Shown: positions 46,210-59,169 of the stretch, one piece after another | Numbering within the stretch: the first letter of the stretch is position 1 | Layout of the letters: each line of letters starts with the position of its first letter | From: Platynereis dumerilii | Lineage: Eukaryota > Annelida > Polychaeta > Phyllodocida > Nereididae | DNA: 64,000 nt | Direction: 5' to 3' | NCBI GenBank assembly: GCA_026936325.1 | Contig: JAPTHN010000008.1 | Coordinates: 14,841,259 to 14,905,258 of the forward strand | The notes under the pieces: generated by a model | What the model saw: only the letters and a program-made list of their open reading frames with translations | What the model was told of the DNA's origin: nothing | Database searches by the model: none | Position numbers and translations under genes: made by a program

Positions 46210-46410
46210 CACTAAAATGTACTGAAACTGCCTAATCTCAAAGCAAACTTAACTGATTGACTTCTAATTTTTGATGTGTATTATTTGTACTATAAGATAG
46301 CATACTGGCTACATGGCAAAGTTTGTTGTTTGCTCTGTATATGAGAACCAGCTAAATGTAAACAAGAGAACTCCTTAATTAGGTCACTTGGTGTGTAGAC
46401 AGTGTCTGGC
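46210..46410 (-). mobile_element. Single arm of the TIR element family at 5976-7531
   Basis: Shares 'aactgcctaatct', 'ataagatagcatactggc', 'gcaaagtttgttgtttgct' and 'ccttaattaggtcac' with the right arm at 7350-7520. The partner arm is not seen nearby. Confidence 0.65.
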
Positions 46411-48842
46411 TGTCAGTGCAGCAGCAGAGCAGCAGCAGCACCCCATTTACAATCATTTAAATTTCCTGGGAAAAACTAGCTTTTTAGTTGAGTAAATAAA
46501 AAAATTATTGTCACAGAAGTTTACCAAAAGTTGATGGAAGCAAGATAGACTCATGATGAGACCATATGGCAAGTTTCAGAGTGATAGGTGTAACAGTGCT
46601 ATCGCCTATATGGTCAGAGTTAGTAGAAAAATGCTAGCGGTAAGAGCAGCTGCGCTGCTAATAAAATGAAGCTGTTTCTACCAGTGCCTTCTTCACAGAG
46701 GGCACTGCAGAGAATTGTAGCTCTTGGCTTGAGATCTACCCTGGCATGCCACCAGGGGAGCTACATTCGCTCACAGCTCCCCCTACATTTATGTAATTTT
46801 CAAATGAGTTTGAAGGCGGCCATTTTGTTTACAAACTATATTGTATGCCTATTTTGCTTTTATTTCTGCGACAGTCACCTGTTTCCATAAACACAAAAAA
46901 TGGAATAAACTCAAATAAAACTTTTTCATTGTGATCTGACTAGCGATGGCTCTGTTTTAACAAAACTTCATGACGTACATATAAATTAATCCAATTTTAA
47001 TAGTAACCCCCCTCCTCAACATTTGGTTGAGAAGTTTTTTTGTCCATCCTCACTGTTAAAAATTTTGCGTAAAGGTACAGGAAATTCTGTTAGTCTACAG
47101 AAAAACCTGTTGGATATCTGCAAGTTCAGTAATGCTTACAGACTCTTCTCTGTTGGCACATTGCCAACAGAACATTTCTGTACTGAGCTTAACTACATGT
47201 AAATCTGTACAAGTACTGGCTTGACAAGTATATGTACAGATATGTGAAATGCCTCATCCATTGATAATGAGGTGTTGTTGTTTCACAATTTAATAATCTC
47301 TGTGATAGTTTTTCAAATCACACCACTGAATTGTAACACAAAAAAGGATCATAAAGTCAATATTGGAGGAATTCATTTGTACTTAACAATCTAAACAGCT
47401 GAGAACAGTGAAAGGTAAGAGATGATTTCTTTATTTTAGATGAAGAGGCATGTAATGCAAATGTAGTATTTTAGATTTACCTAATTACCATGCAAGTGCT
47501 AATTTGTGGGTGCAGGGGCTTAAATGAAACTTTGAAAAATGATATTAACGATTTAGAAGTAGTCAATCAACATAGGGAAGATTGGGGTAAGTTGTGCCAC
47601 CCAGTGTTGCAGTGAAGAACAAGAGTAAAGAATGTTGTGACATCTGTGCCCATTATTGTGCAACATAATAAACTGGTAAATATTATAATGCAAAAAGCTT
47701 AATTTAAAAATGTACTTTATTGTTTAAAACTTGATGTGCTGAGAAGTGAGGATCGACAGTAATATTTCTCATTTGCACAATAGGTATAATGATTGATATT
47801 ATCAAGTTATGTCGTTCTGGCTCATTGTTGATAACATATGCCTATCTAAAAGCTTCTAAAATTTTGTGTTGTCAAATGTAATTTAGAAGTTTTGGCATGA
47901 TTTTAGTGGCAGCTTATTTAGTATGATTTATTTCTCACAATTTTTTTGCTAACTGCTATACTTGCCATTGGCATGATTTGAAATGGGTGAGACCAAAAAG
48001 AACTTGTGTCAAATGTGTTATTCAAACTTCCAAAGAAACTCATAATTCTAGTGTCTGCCACATTTGAATTTATTGTTTGTACATGGCATCATTGATTGAT
48101 AAGTTTTATCAAAGAAACATTATACAAGTGATGGGTATAAATTAAAAGGTACAATGCAAGATTTTTGTCTTAATAAAGTGGGTGGAACTTGCCAATGATG
48201 TGGGACATTTTAACCCACCTCATAACAAGTTGTGAAACAACCACCACTAGTAATGCCTATGGCCATATCCCTTGCTCTTGATTACTTCTAATTTACTTTA
48301 CATATTTAGACAATGCTGTAATTGAGGCAGTATGGTGAAAATGTTAAAAATGGAAAAAGACCTCAATCTCCGCAATCCATAGGTGAAGGAGGTCATTTAA
48401 TTTTGGGGTGTTGCCCAAGAAATATTACCTATATTGCCCAAAATATAGATCTCCCAAAATGTTCTGTTTAAAAGTGCATGAAAATTCGACTCCGCTCCTA
48501 TGGCTATGACCCAATCCAAGAAGCAAAAATGATGACCTGAGAAACAGTGAAGGTTTGAGTTATAATGTCTGAAAACAGAGTTAATTGTAACTTCCCTACA
48601 CCCTTTTGCCAAAAAAAAACTTCGCATTGAAATAACAATTGTTATTACAGGTTTTTCTCTTCTATGATTGACTAATAGCAAATTTAGGTATATAATTAAG
48701 TTTGCTCACGTGCAAATAGACTTTGTGATTGATATATTGGAAAAGCAGTTCAGTAAACAATTATTGAGCAAGGAAAAAATTCACTTGTTAATAAGTTAAC
48801 TAATTTGTAACAATATAGTTATTTATTGTCCTGGTGGACTAC
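46411..48842. other. Intergenic, no gene seen
   Basis: No exon is recognised. 'gattggggtaagttgtgcca' near 47582 resembles the ends of MITE families, but I found no matching inverted end, so no element is called. Confidence 0.35.
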
Positions 48843-49046
48843 CCATAGGCGTACGGGACAGGTGTTTCGCGGGGGGGGGGGGCTGTCGCTATTTTGCCCT
48901 AAAATTTTAACATGACACGGATGTGACCAGGGCAGTGGATCTGCCCTGATTGGTCAGGATTTGCCCTGATATATGCCATTTGCCCTGCTGCCAGGGGGGG
49001 GGGGGGGCTGCAGCCCCCCCTGACCCCCTGTGAAATACGCTTATGG
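48843..49046 (-). mobile_element. MITE of the 'ccataggcgta' family (copy 2)
   Basis: Reverse-oriented relative of 8688-8871. It starts cccataggcgtacgggac, contains 'ttttgccctaaaatttt', 'ctgattggtcaggatttgcc' and two G-runs (12 or more), and ends aatacgcttatggg. Confidence 0.72.
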
Positions 49047-49229
49047 GACTACCGAATTACGTTAATATCAAAATTGTTAAGTATGATTTCTATCACAGTC
49101 GAAGAAGGCCTCTTTGAAGTGATTGGTTGATGAGAAAACAAAAACAGTTACCATAAAAATCATTTATAAGATTAGTAGTGTAGTTATTATTTATGGTTTT
49201 TTCCTTTCCAGAGATACACCAGAAGTACC

Positions 49230-49425
49230 ACGACAATGGATGATTGAGGCTTTACGTCCTGTATTTATGGGAAGACTTTGGAATAAGGATAGGAACGTTG
49301 TAACTGCTGGCCAAGATAGATCCAGGTTACCCAGCCACTGGGCCAGCCAGTATGTGAATCGAACCCAGGACCCAGAGTTTGGCGACTGAGAGCACAACTG
49401 ACTGAGCTAACTCGTCCTCTTCCCA
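49230..49425 (-). mobile_element. tRNA-derived SINE (ATCC-tailed family), well preserved head
   Basis: Read on the minus strand it starts gaggacgagttagctcagtc with a good A box, then a B box gggttcgattcac. The body ends at 'acaggacgtaaagcctcaat' and catcca. It is the best-preserved tRNA-like head of this family in the window. Confidence 0.75.
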
Positions 49426-50033
49426 GACTCAGAAAAGGCAACACAGCAAAAGAAAGTGACAGTTGATATATATGATAATGCTGTCCCAATTTTCTCGCAG
49501 GTTCTATTAATGTCATGCAATTGATGATTTGTACATTGTGTTATTATTGAGAGTGACTATGTGCACTATGCAGTGTTTTTTTTACAATATAGATTTTGAA
49601 TAGAAGCTGTATAAGTAACCTGATTTCATATTTACTCACCTGAATTATTTTTCAATTAAGTCTTGCAAAATATTTTTAAACGACAAGATATTGTATACTT
49701 CTGCTTTTGGAGGTGTATGTCATAAAGAGATAAACATGTTTATCTTCCTGAAAGATGATTTTATAAGAAATGGAAAATGCTATGGAGCATGTGAGTCTTA
49801 TCAAAGTTTGTGGATGTCAGTACTGTCAGAAATGTGGTTCTAGAGTCATAAATATGTGAAGTTCCAATTATCATCGAACTTTCATCAGAAGAATGGCAAG
49901 GTTGATGTCACTACTGATGCCTGAAGAATAGAAAGGTAGATTGATAATTAGCATACATCTGAGAATTTATTGAAGCCAAGAGTTTATCAAATTTATGATT
50001 GATGACTCTCTTTATTATTCTCCTTATCATTCG
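49426..50033. other. Intergenic, no gene seen
   Basis: AT-rich sequence with no repeat ends or coding motifs recognised. Confidence 0.35.
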
Positions 50034-50285
50034 GCTTTGAGGGCGTGGGTTCAAATCTCACCCCGGGAACTCACTTTAGTCCGAGCCCATGGGACTTCAA
50101 ATGGAGGCTGGGTTGTATCCAGTACTCTATGCTGGGTCAACTGAAAGACGCTGGGCATACCCGAATTAATAGGGTATGTGCCAGACTCTCAGTCTTCTCA
50201 TCTCACCATCATACGGCAGTCGCCTGCCTCGATATAGGCCACTAAGGTGCTGCAGAGGCGTAAAACACAAACACACAAACAAACA
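50034..50285 (+). mobile_element. tRNA-derived SINE (third family, ACAAA-rich tail)
   Basis: The B box gtgggttcaaatctcac lies near the 5' end. The body has 'gggaactcactttagtccga', 'ccagtactctatgctggg', 'tcaccatcatacggcagtcg' and 'gcagaggcgtaaaacacaaa', then an (ACAAA)n-like tail. The minus-strand copy at 62390-62690 supplies the missing head with an A box. Confidence 0.75.
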
Positions 50286-51654
50286 AAACAAACCTTATCA
50301 TTCGGATTCGGGCTCTTCCTCAGCAACATCTGTTAAACAGAGTTTGAAAAACTACTTTTGACAATAAATATTTGCTATTTATTGTCACCGCTGAGCTTTT
50401 AGCTTCAGAGGTGTCTTCATTCTTTCCTCTTATAGGAAGTTTCCTCAAATCACCATGAACCTCAAGACCTTAATTCTGTAATGTCATTTATATTATTATT
50501 GTATAAAAGTAATGTAATATATTATATTATTGTGTAATGAGTTACAATGATAGCAACGGGGTAGAACTCACCCCATGTTTCCATGGCAACAGTTACCCTC
50601 GTGTTTCTGCGCAGCCGCAGAACACCCTAGTAGCAATCTCTGGGGGCAAGCTTGTTTGCCCAGCCAGAAGAGAGCCCGCTCCCGCTGAGGCAGCAGGGGG
50701 GCTTCCTGTCTCCCTGACGCGGTGACGATTCGTCAGGTAAGGGTATTGTTGTTAGAGGTATGATCAAGGGTTTCTCTTAAAGGAACCTCAGGTCATGGTT
50801 GATTGAGATGGCATTTAGTTAATGGTATATGTAATTCGTTAAGATCGTTGTTTAATGTATTGATAAGTTGAATACCGTCTGTTCTTTGAATGACTCTTAA
50901 TGTAACTGTCTATAAATTGAGTATTAAATGGATAAGTGAATCTAAACTGTCGAGCCTCTGGTATTTCTTGAGTGGGTGTTTCGTGGTGGCAAGTGCTAAG
51001 GTGTCTCCCGCAGGATCCCCGGTAATGAGTCCATCTACTCAGTAACATCAATTAGCTACCTCTGAGAGAGACAGAACGACCCACAGATGGCATTATGCCC
51101 AGAAGACATCACGTTTTTATTTGCTCCACCATTAATTTTTGCTTGATAATGAACAAACTAATCTACCAGATCTTGCAATTTGTTGCTTAACTTCTTGGGA
51201 ACAGATTAAACAGTACGTTTTGCAAAGTTGGTTGACTGAGTGGTTACAGTCCCTTGCTCCACTAAAAGTCCTGAAAGTCCTGAAAGTCTGTTTAGGTTTA
51301 TAAATATTGTTAAAATCAAAAATCTATTCACCACCATAAGCACAAGTTTACAAATGGCTATTGAGGCCTACAGCACATTATGAAACTGCAGTCAAAGGGA
51401 GATCCAGCAATATTTGAGATGCAGTTCATGCAAAATATGCTGTCATGACGCAAAAGTCCCAGGGGTCCAGGCCAACAAATATAAATTTCCCCCTGGTTAT
51501 CCCATTACGCATTTATGGTTTCAAGCCCAAAACTAACATGGATAAGTTGCCAATCATCCTGTTTGTGAAAAAATCCCAACAAATATAAAAATTGTTTCCA
51601 TTTCTTAAACCATTGAACTGCTTGCAAAACATCCTTTTGTTAAGCAAATTACAG
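50286..51654. other. Intergenic with one GC-rich, exon-like patch at about 50540-50732
   Basis: The patch 50540-50732 is GC-rich relative to its surroundings, has an open frame and ends in a strong donor-like cgtcag|gtaagg. No homology is recognised and no downstream exon is found. The remainder is AT-rich without features. Confidence 0.3.
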
Positions 51655-51840
51655 CACCCTTCCGTCCTCCTTGAATGGTTGAGCTTTAGGTTGTGTATTT
51701 ATGCTTGGTAGGCTAATAAGGATTATGATGTGATACAGGGAAACAGCCATGAGGTGAATGGTGGTTGAAACTGCTGTCCACAATATGTATGGTGATTCAA
51801 CAGAAAAGGAATCAAACCTGGGACCAGCAGGAGCTGGGGG
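51655..51840 (-). mobile_element. tRNA-derived SINE (ATCC-tailed family)
   Basis: Minus-strand B box ggtttgattcc. The body matches 'ggctaataaggat', 'tgaggtgaatggtggttgaa' and 'ctgctgtcca' in the other copies. The tail has lost most of its ATCC units. Confidence 0.65.
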
Positions 51841-53540
51841 GATGTCAAGAAAATTCTGGTTGGAATAATAATGTCCAATCACCCATGCCAAATTAATGGT
51901 ATTTTAGTGTGACTGAACTTTTCTGTCCACTCCACAACTGCTTACAGAAGTATTTTGGCATAAAAAAGTCCAATCTGTTCCATCACTTTCCATTCCGTTT
52001 AGTAGGCCTACTTGATAATTAGTTTGAAGGGAAATGTGTCTCGACATTTAAGAATAACACATAAAAACATTTTTTTTAAATTCTTCTGGTAGGGGGAGGG
52101 ATGTAGGGAGATGCAATTGCAAAATATTTTCTTTTCATTTGTTTGGAAGCTTTATTTAGTTATTTAGTAAATGACAAATTTTATCAGTATTAGTTCAAGT
52201 ATTGGACCTGTGGATTAAAAGTAAATTTTAAAATATTAATAAATCATTGAAGAATGCCAGAAAGATGAACTGAAAGCAGGGTTGTGCCTCAGTGGACATT
52301 GTTTAAAGTCCTAGAGTGTTTTTAATGAAAAGTATAATATAGAGCCTTTCAACTTCTACAAGCAGATTAAGGTTTGATTTCATGTTGAACTGAAGCACAA
52401 ATTAAACTGTCAATCTCAGTTTTGGTATTTGTGACACCTATCACAAGTCATTGATGTATGACTGATTTTTCTGTAATCCTACATAAAATTCACTACAGAC
52501 ACTGCCTGTGTGATTACAGAAATATCCAGTATACACACAAATGGTTTTCTGTAAAATTACTGAGACCTCTGGAAAAAAAATTTCCCGAAATATCTGTAAT
52601 CTGACAATTATTTTTTAACAGTGCTCTTTGATAAGAGAATGCATTTTGAGTTTGAGATAAGAATTTATTGACTGGATCTGTTTGAAACACTCGTGACCTG
52701 CCTAACACAAACTGATCGCCCAAAGTACCGGTTGACACCCATCGATTTCCTATAATAAGACACCTCTGTCACCTTTGTCCTATCATAATTAGACTACCTG
52801 GCGAATTAGACTGCTAGGTGCCTGGCTAATTGACTTGGGTAGTGGTTTTTAGGAGCAGGATTGATCACTTTTCGATACCAATTAAGATTAATCATAAGAG
52901 ATTATCAATGTGATTTTTGTGAAAACTCATGAATTTTCAACATGACACAACAGAGAATAATTTTTAGTTGTTTTTTTTTTTCGTTTTCAACAATTCATGT
53001 ATTCTGCTGATAATCTGCAACAGTGTCATGAAATTGTTACATCTTTTTCATTGTCGAAATTCCGGTTCATCAAATATGAAAATCATCATGATCTGGGCTC
53101 ATTATTATAGACTCCTTTCATGCAGATTAAATCTCAGAAAAATATTCAAATTTTTCAAAAAATAATGCTCAGCTGATTTTATAGCATGCATACGATTTTA
53201 TTTAGAAACTGGTTGGCTCATGAATGCATGATTTTTGCATTGTTTAGTTTACAATTACAGATCTGTATTTGGAAGGCATGCTCATCATTGCATGGATGCG
53301 GCAACGAAAATAGAGCATTCTCCTGACTGCAACACAAGCAGTTGATACATTTCGTGCTATACATTCTGGCAAGCTTGTTAGCCAGTCAAGGATTGAAGTT
53401 CACCTTTGTGAACCTTTTTGAAAATCATCTTCTTCTCAATTTTCCTTTCTTCATATTCTTCAATATTTCTATTATTTATTTATTTTTGTCGTTTATAGTT
53501 CTCTTTCTCCATCTTCTTCCCCATTTCTTATCTTTGCCTT
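51841..53540. other. Intergenic, no gene seen
   Basis: No exon, TIR pair or SINE is recognised. T-run at 52968-52982. Confidence 0.35.
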
Positions 53541-53648
53541 CACTCTAAAAAAATTAAGACAAAATTGGGTTTTTAGATTCAAAATGGTTTTTTGAAAAAC
53601 CGCATTTCAATGCAAAAAACGAATTTTGTCCCGACAGTTTTTAGAGTG
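53541..53648. mobile_element. Short MITE, 'cactctaaaaa' ends
   Basis: Starts cactctaaaaaaatt and ends gtttttagagtg. The 108-base body is non-coding. A related scrap may lie near 62960-63040 (ttttttgagag). Confidence 0.65.
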
Positions 53649-53689
53649 TTGTAGCCCCTTTCCGCATCTCTGTGATAGGCCTATCTTAA

Positions 53690-54605
53690 TTTTCTTCTCA
53701 CCATCTTCTCTTCTCTTTTTCTTCTTCCCTTCCTTCTGCTCTACTTTGTTCTTACTCCTCTATTGTTCATCTTCTTTTCTTTCCTTGTCCAGCATGTTCT
53801 TTTACCCCTTCCTTGCATCACCTTCCTCTCTTTCTTTTTATCTTCTCTAATTTCTTTCTATCTGTCTCTATGTTCTTCCTTGGACTTCTTCTCCTTCCTC
53901 TCTTTCTTCTTCCCTCTTCTTCTTCTCCCTTCTTCTTCTCTCGTCTTCTTCCCTCTTTTTCCTTTCCTCTTCTTCCCTCTTCTTACCTCTTCTTCCTTTT
54001 TCTCTTCTGATTCTTCTTCTCTTTCTTCTCTTTCTTCTTCTTTTCCTCTTTCTTCTGCTTTTCTTTCTCCACACTCTAGTTCATTATTTTGTTCATCTTC
54101 TGATCTTCTCCCTCTTCTTCTCCTTCTTATCATACTTCCTTCTTCTTCTTCTTCCCTTTTCTTGTTCTATCTCCTTCTTCTTCTATTCTCTTCTACTTCT
54201 TCTACTTCTTCACCTTCTCCTTTGTCCTCTTCTTTTATTTCTCCCTACTCTCTTTTCTTATCTTGTTCATCTTCTGATCTTCTCCTTCTTCTTCACCTTT
54301 TTTTCTCAGAAATCCTTCACTTTCCTTTCTTATCTTCTTTGGACTGTTCTCTTCTCATTCTAACCTATTCTTCTTCTTCTGCTTCTTTTCTCTTCTCCGT
54401 CTTCGATTTTTTCTCATCTTCACCTTTCCTATTAGAACTCCTTCACTTTCCTTTCTTATCTTCTTTGGACTGTTCTCTTCTTCATCTCCATCTTGCCTTT
54501 CTCCTTCTCGTTTTCTTCCTCCCTCTTCTTCTCCTTTTTCCCTCTCATTCTTCTTCTCCCCTCTTATTTTTCCTCTCCATCTCATCCCTCCTATTTTCTT
54601 CCCAT
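53690..54605 (+). repeat. About 0.9 kb polypyrimidine (CTT/TCC-rich) tract
   Basis: The plus strand is almost all C and T, with ttcttc and cctctt words and imperfect internal duplication (ttcactttcctttcttatct occurs twice, near 54318 and 54441). Ser/Leu/Phe-rich frames on the plus strand and Arg/Glu/Lys-rich frames on the minus strand are artefacts. Such tracts can adopt triplex (H-DNA) structure. Confidence 0.9.
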
Positions 54606-55184
54606 TTTATTAGCCCAAGACACAGACACCAAAAGATGTTCTTGCCATTTAAAATAGTGAAATGAAATCATCAATCGATTTGTTTCCCTCTTCCTCTTAT
54701 TTATTTACTTTTGTCTGTCACATCTCCTCAATGAGACAGAACAACAGTTGATGTCATAATAGCCCAGAAACTGGTAGAAAATGTAGCAGAGAGTTCAGAT
54801 AAAATTACCTTTTGTTATGGAAACAATCTGGGAGGATGAAGGGAGGTTTCAAGTATCACAGACAAAGGGAGCCAAGATTCCAATCTGATAATCGTGCTAT
54901 CAATTGTGGTGGAATATCGATTATTTAATGACACTATGAAGTACAACCGATATATGCAAATCAGGCATCGCCAGGAGTAAGAGCTGAATGATACTTCACA
55001 TTTATCAAAACAGCTCAATTACAGATCTATAAATGGAACAGTTTGAACTACATTGAATGATGCTACAGTAAATGATTTTCTGCTTAATCCAGTGATGATT
55101 TCATAACACAGATCCCTGTTTCTACTTATAGAACAGTTAAAGGGCCTTGTTATGAACCTAAACTGTTGACATTTACTTGACAGG
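54606..55184. other. Intergenic, no gene seen
   Basis: No exon or repeat is recognised. Confidence 0.35.
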
Positions 55185-55490
55185 GCAAGCAGGATGGTTG
55201 GAGGACTGGCCCGCTGAAGGTCTTTGCCTGCATGGGTTCGAACCTCCAGGTGGGTCCACGAAATTTTCAGTGGAGCTTCAAAAATTCCATCTGAATACCA
55301 TTTGGATGAGACGCTATATTGGCAGCTCCATGTATCAGTGTCTGTGCTGGGTAGGTAAAATCCCTCACATGGGGTAAATGTGTAACATGTTGAGGACTCC
55401 CGCTCTCTCTCCCATCTCATCAATCAACCCTTGTGAGTGCCAGAACTGGGCTTAGAGGGTTGCACTTACCATATCTATCTGCACTTATTG
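55185..55490 (+). mobile_element. tRNA-derived SINE (GATA-tailed family)
   Basis: Contains 'cccgctgaaggtctttgcct', the B box gggttcgaacctcc, 'gatgagacgctatattggc', 'tcacatggggtaaatgtgta' and 'actgggcttagagggttgca', ending at tatctatctgc. The A-box part is degraded. Confidence 0.78.
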
Positions 55491-57402
55491 TACATAAATA
55501 GTTTATACCACAGATTTACTCACTCGCATAAAATCATCTTGTCTTCGCTGAAGTTTTCTTTTCTTTTCATTGTGATTGCAGCGCCGCTGTCATTGGTCAA
55601 ATTTATACAATTCAAAAGCGTTATAGGTCTAGTATTTGAGGGATTACACATTAAATTTTGTCAGAATACACATTAAGTCTCATGATGACACATTAAATCT
55701 TGTCAACGATCTTTAAGGATCCTCTTCTCATTCTCTATGTATAGCCTACCTATAATGCCAGACATTTGGTTCATTTCTGTTAATTCTCTTGCTCATGTTG
55801 GCATCACTTGGCTACCTCGCTGAGCGCAAGAGACAGTTATCCTTTGTGACAAAACATTTTTTGAAACTGGAACAATGGTATTTCTTTGACTGGTAATCGA
55901 CTGTTCTAATGGGAGGACAATGCTTTGATCTTGTTTCAGAGGGGCATCTTGATTGGGCCATCTTACAGAACTTGTCACGTGACCAGCGGCCATTTTGTTT
56001 CTGGCTTGTATTATGATCTTGTCATGGTGTCTGTCAGAGTCTATCCGATTCTCAATTCAACAATAATTGTCAGTAACACGTTTTAATTCGTCCGGAGAAT
56101 GGGGGCTTCCCTTTCACACTTGAGAGGGCAAATCTTTTGTATCATGAGCTATCATGGCACCCGTCACATCAAAGCAGGTCCACTGACCCGTCAAAGATCA
56201 TCACACCAGTTTGAGAAGGTGCAGCTGCCGCTTGAAATCTAAGAACCGTTGCTACGAGCCAAAAATAGCTCAGAAATTGGTGAAACCAGCACGAATACCC
56301 AAATAGAACCCTAGTAAAACCCATAACAATTGAAGAATTCGGGTAAGAATTTTAGGGTGGAATAAAAACCCTTCTTTGAGGTCACAAATTGTCTTGCAAC
56401 ACCCGAAACTAACTGGTATTGTTGAGTGTGCTTGCCAACTCATAATTGCCCTGTTATGAGTTTTTGGACAATATTTTATGGCTCCCACTATTTCATGTTT
56501 GTTTGCTATGAGAACAGGTAACGGCTGTTGTGGCCCAACAAAGGAGTGCGAGGCTTCTTGAGTCATATATGTTGACTGTCATATGTTGGGACATGCAAAT
56601 CATTGCCTTTTAAAAGTTCAGTATCATGAAAATCCTCTGTGACAGCTGTTGTGAAAAAAAAGAAGAAGAAGAAGAGATAATATGAGAGATGATATAACAT
56701 CTGATGATAAACAAAAAGAGCAGGGGTAGGCTTTGGAAAATGGAAGAGATGTTGACAAAGCAAATGAAGCTGATTATAAGAAGGGAGAGATAAGAAGAAG
56801 AAGAACTCAAGGAAGAAGAAACACAGGCAGGGATTAGAAGTGGAAGAAGTGGGAAAAGACCAAGGAAGAAATGCAGAAGAATTGAAACACATGATTTATT
56901 AGGCGTAGGACAAATATGAAAAGGAAGGAAGGGGAAGAAGATGAAAAAGGAAAAGAAGACAAAGAAGTCATCTTCAGCTTTTCACCCCCCCCTCCTCTTC
57001 CCACCTCTGAAAGAAGGGGGAGGGGGAGAAGGGGAGATGAATAGCTGAAGACGGAAGAAGTAAATGAGAAGAAAAGCTTTTTAAATGGGAAAGGTATGAA
57101 AAAGAATATATTTAAACATACATTTGCAATTTAGCAGCTGGCATAACATACAAAATATATGTCCATTCATCATTCAGCAAGGTTGAGAAGTCAGCAGAAC
57201 TGTGAAGTAGCCTTTGCTCAAGGTCACTTGGCAGGGAAATGCTTTAATTGGAAATGAAGTCATGGTATATCACAATTCATCATATTCTAATAGAAACTGA
57301 TTGAAGTCAGTCCAAAAATAATAACAGGAAAGGAGAAACACAACTTTCTGTATTGGTTATTTTTGTGACTGACTGAAATAAATAAATGAAGTTACTTTTA
57401 GA
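55491..57402. other. Intergenic, no gene seen; purine-rich patch 56650-57070
   Basis: From about 56650 to 57070 the plus strand is GAAG-rich, with C- and G-runs near 56985-57030. Otherwise AT-rich with no coding motifs. Phe/Leu-rich antisense frames are compositional. Confidence 0.4.
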
Positions 57403-57405
57403 GAT

Positions 57406-57455
<50 letters not shown>

Positions 57456-57750
57456 CATATTGTGCATCCTTCTGAGCCAAGTTCTGGGCACTCACATGGG
57501 TTGATTGATGATATGGGAGGGACAGGAGTCCTAAACATGTTACACATTTACCTCATGAGAGGGGTCTTTTCCTTGCCCAGCATAGACACTGATCCAAAGG
57601 GTCGCCAATTGAAAATCTCATTAGAACAACATCAAGCTGGGATTTTGCTCATGAAGGTCCACCAAAAATTTCTGGTTCCTCACCAAGGGTTTGAACCCAT
57701 GCTGGCAAAACTTAAACGGAGCAGGCGGGAACTTCAACCACTTAGCCACC
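57403..57750 (-). mobile_element. tRNA-derived SINE (GATA-tailed family) with (GATA)n tail
   Basis: The plus strand starts with about 12 gata units (57406-57453), then the family body inverted ('gagccaagttctgggcact', 'ttgattgatgatat', 'gacactgatcca', 'gatttt gctcatgaag'). It ends with minus-strand B box and head (gcggagcaggcggg-like region near 57715-57745). The next SINE copy lies just downstream in the opposite orientation. Confidence 0.82.
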
Positions 57751-57857
57751 TTCTATTGAGACAATATTTTGAATAAATAAAAAATTCTAAAGATAATGTA
57801 TCTTGTCATTCTCATCCTGTCCTGGAATTGGTTGCTAATATGAGAAATAGTAAAAGA

Positions 57858-58190
57858 CTCGAGCTGGGTGGTGTAGTGGCTAAGGTTCCCGCCTGCTCCG
57901 CTGAAGGTCTTTGCCTGCATGGGTTCGACTCCCGGTTGGGGAACCCGAAATTTTCAGTGTACCTTTATGAGCAAAATCCCAGCTGGATGTCGTTCGGATG
58001 AGACGTTAAATTGGCGGTCCCTTGTATCAGTGTCTGTGCTGGGCAAGTAAAAGATCCCTCACATGGGGTAAATGTGTAACATGTTGAGGACTCCTGCTCT
58101 CTCTCTCATCTCATCAATCAACTCTCGTGAGCGCCCAGAACTGGGCTTAGAGGGCTGCACTTACCATATCTATCTATCTATATATCGATG
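57858..58190 (+). mobile_element. tRNA-derived SINE (GATA-tailed family), best complete copy
   Basis: Full layout is visible: A box tggtgtagtgg, B box ggttcgactcc about 45 bases later, unique body ('ttttcagtgtacctttatga', 'ggatgagacgttaaattggc', 'ccctcacatggggtaaatgt', 'catctcatcaatcaactc', 'cccagaactgggcttagagg') and tail tatctatctatctatata. Internal pol III promoter boxes and a microsatellite tail are standard for SINEs. Confidence 0.88.
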
Positions 58191-59169
58191 TACAGACTAT
58201 TCCTCACATATTTCTATTTTCTAATCAATAGTAACATGTGGCAGAGTCAGTAGCGAAGTATCTGTATTTGAGGCCCTGTTATTATCATGCAGAACAGAAA
58301 TCCCTACAAGCAGACATCAACTTGTTGCATTAACTTGTCCTATAGTAATTTTCTTATGCAGTGAAATATATAGATTGGAAAATTACCAGTTGCAAACCTG
58401 CCTGCTATCATTTGTTCCTTGCTATCTGCTGTCAATATCATGGTGCAGTTTTTATTTCGAAAATCATTCCCAAACGTTCCAGTGGCGATAATTGGTTGTT
58501 TATGCCAACAACAATGATGACATCACAATGGGGGCGTGACCAGGGCTGTCAATCACTGTCTGAGAACAATCTAATTGTTGCTTATTACAGTGTTATTAAC
58601 TGTGGTGCGTTGCTCTTTTAATTAAATGCCTTGCTATGACGGTGCACACATAACAATTGTGGAAATAACAATAATTGGTAGGAGTTAGAGATCAGAGTTT
58701 TTGAAGCAACGACAATGCCCCTCAGCAAGTCACATGATCAAACAATTCGTCACGTGATCTGTGACAATGCATTGTTAACATCATGCTGGCCTGGATCAAA
58801 AATAACCTGGACATATTGCACTTGCTTGGGGCCATGGGTAATTAGCCAGACAGACATTTGGGACAGATAGACAGCTTTTGACAGACTGACTCTCTGTCAG
58901 ACTGTTGTCGAGATATGGAGTGGGGGGGGGGGGGTGTTGATTCAGGGCCCAGGTTCGATTAACATAAATCTTTAGTTGGTTTTGAATGTAACTCTAATGA
59001 CTTATAATTAATGAATTCCATTATTTTGCTGTGCAATTGTTACAATGTTACTGTTATTTTTTGGGTGAATTTCAAAAGGACTGTCCAGGAGCTTCCAGGG
59101 GAAAGCTTATTTAAGAGTCCGTTTCACAAAAAAATGCTTATCTCTCTTTCTCTTTTTTTTTTTTGTTGG
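58191..59169. other. Intergenic, no gene seen
   Basis: No exon is recognised. G-run at 58919-58934. Confidence 0.35.

Noticed and set aside
47575-48240. Element beginning 'gattggggtaagttgtgcca'
   Set aside because: Only one plausible end seen; no matching inverted end or duplication.
49230-49425. A functional tRNA gene on the minus strand
   Set aside because: A and B boxes are present, but the sequence continues into a SINE body and tail shared with other copies.
50530-51110. Possible LTR of a retroelement
   Set aside because: No second copy of the repeat, no primer-binding site and no gag or pol frame recognised in the window.
53763-54665. 300-residue Ser/Leu/Phe-rich open frame and antisense Arg/Glu/Lys frames
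   Set aside because: Produced entirely by the polypyrimidine tract; no domain, no splice context and strong simple-repeat composition.
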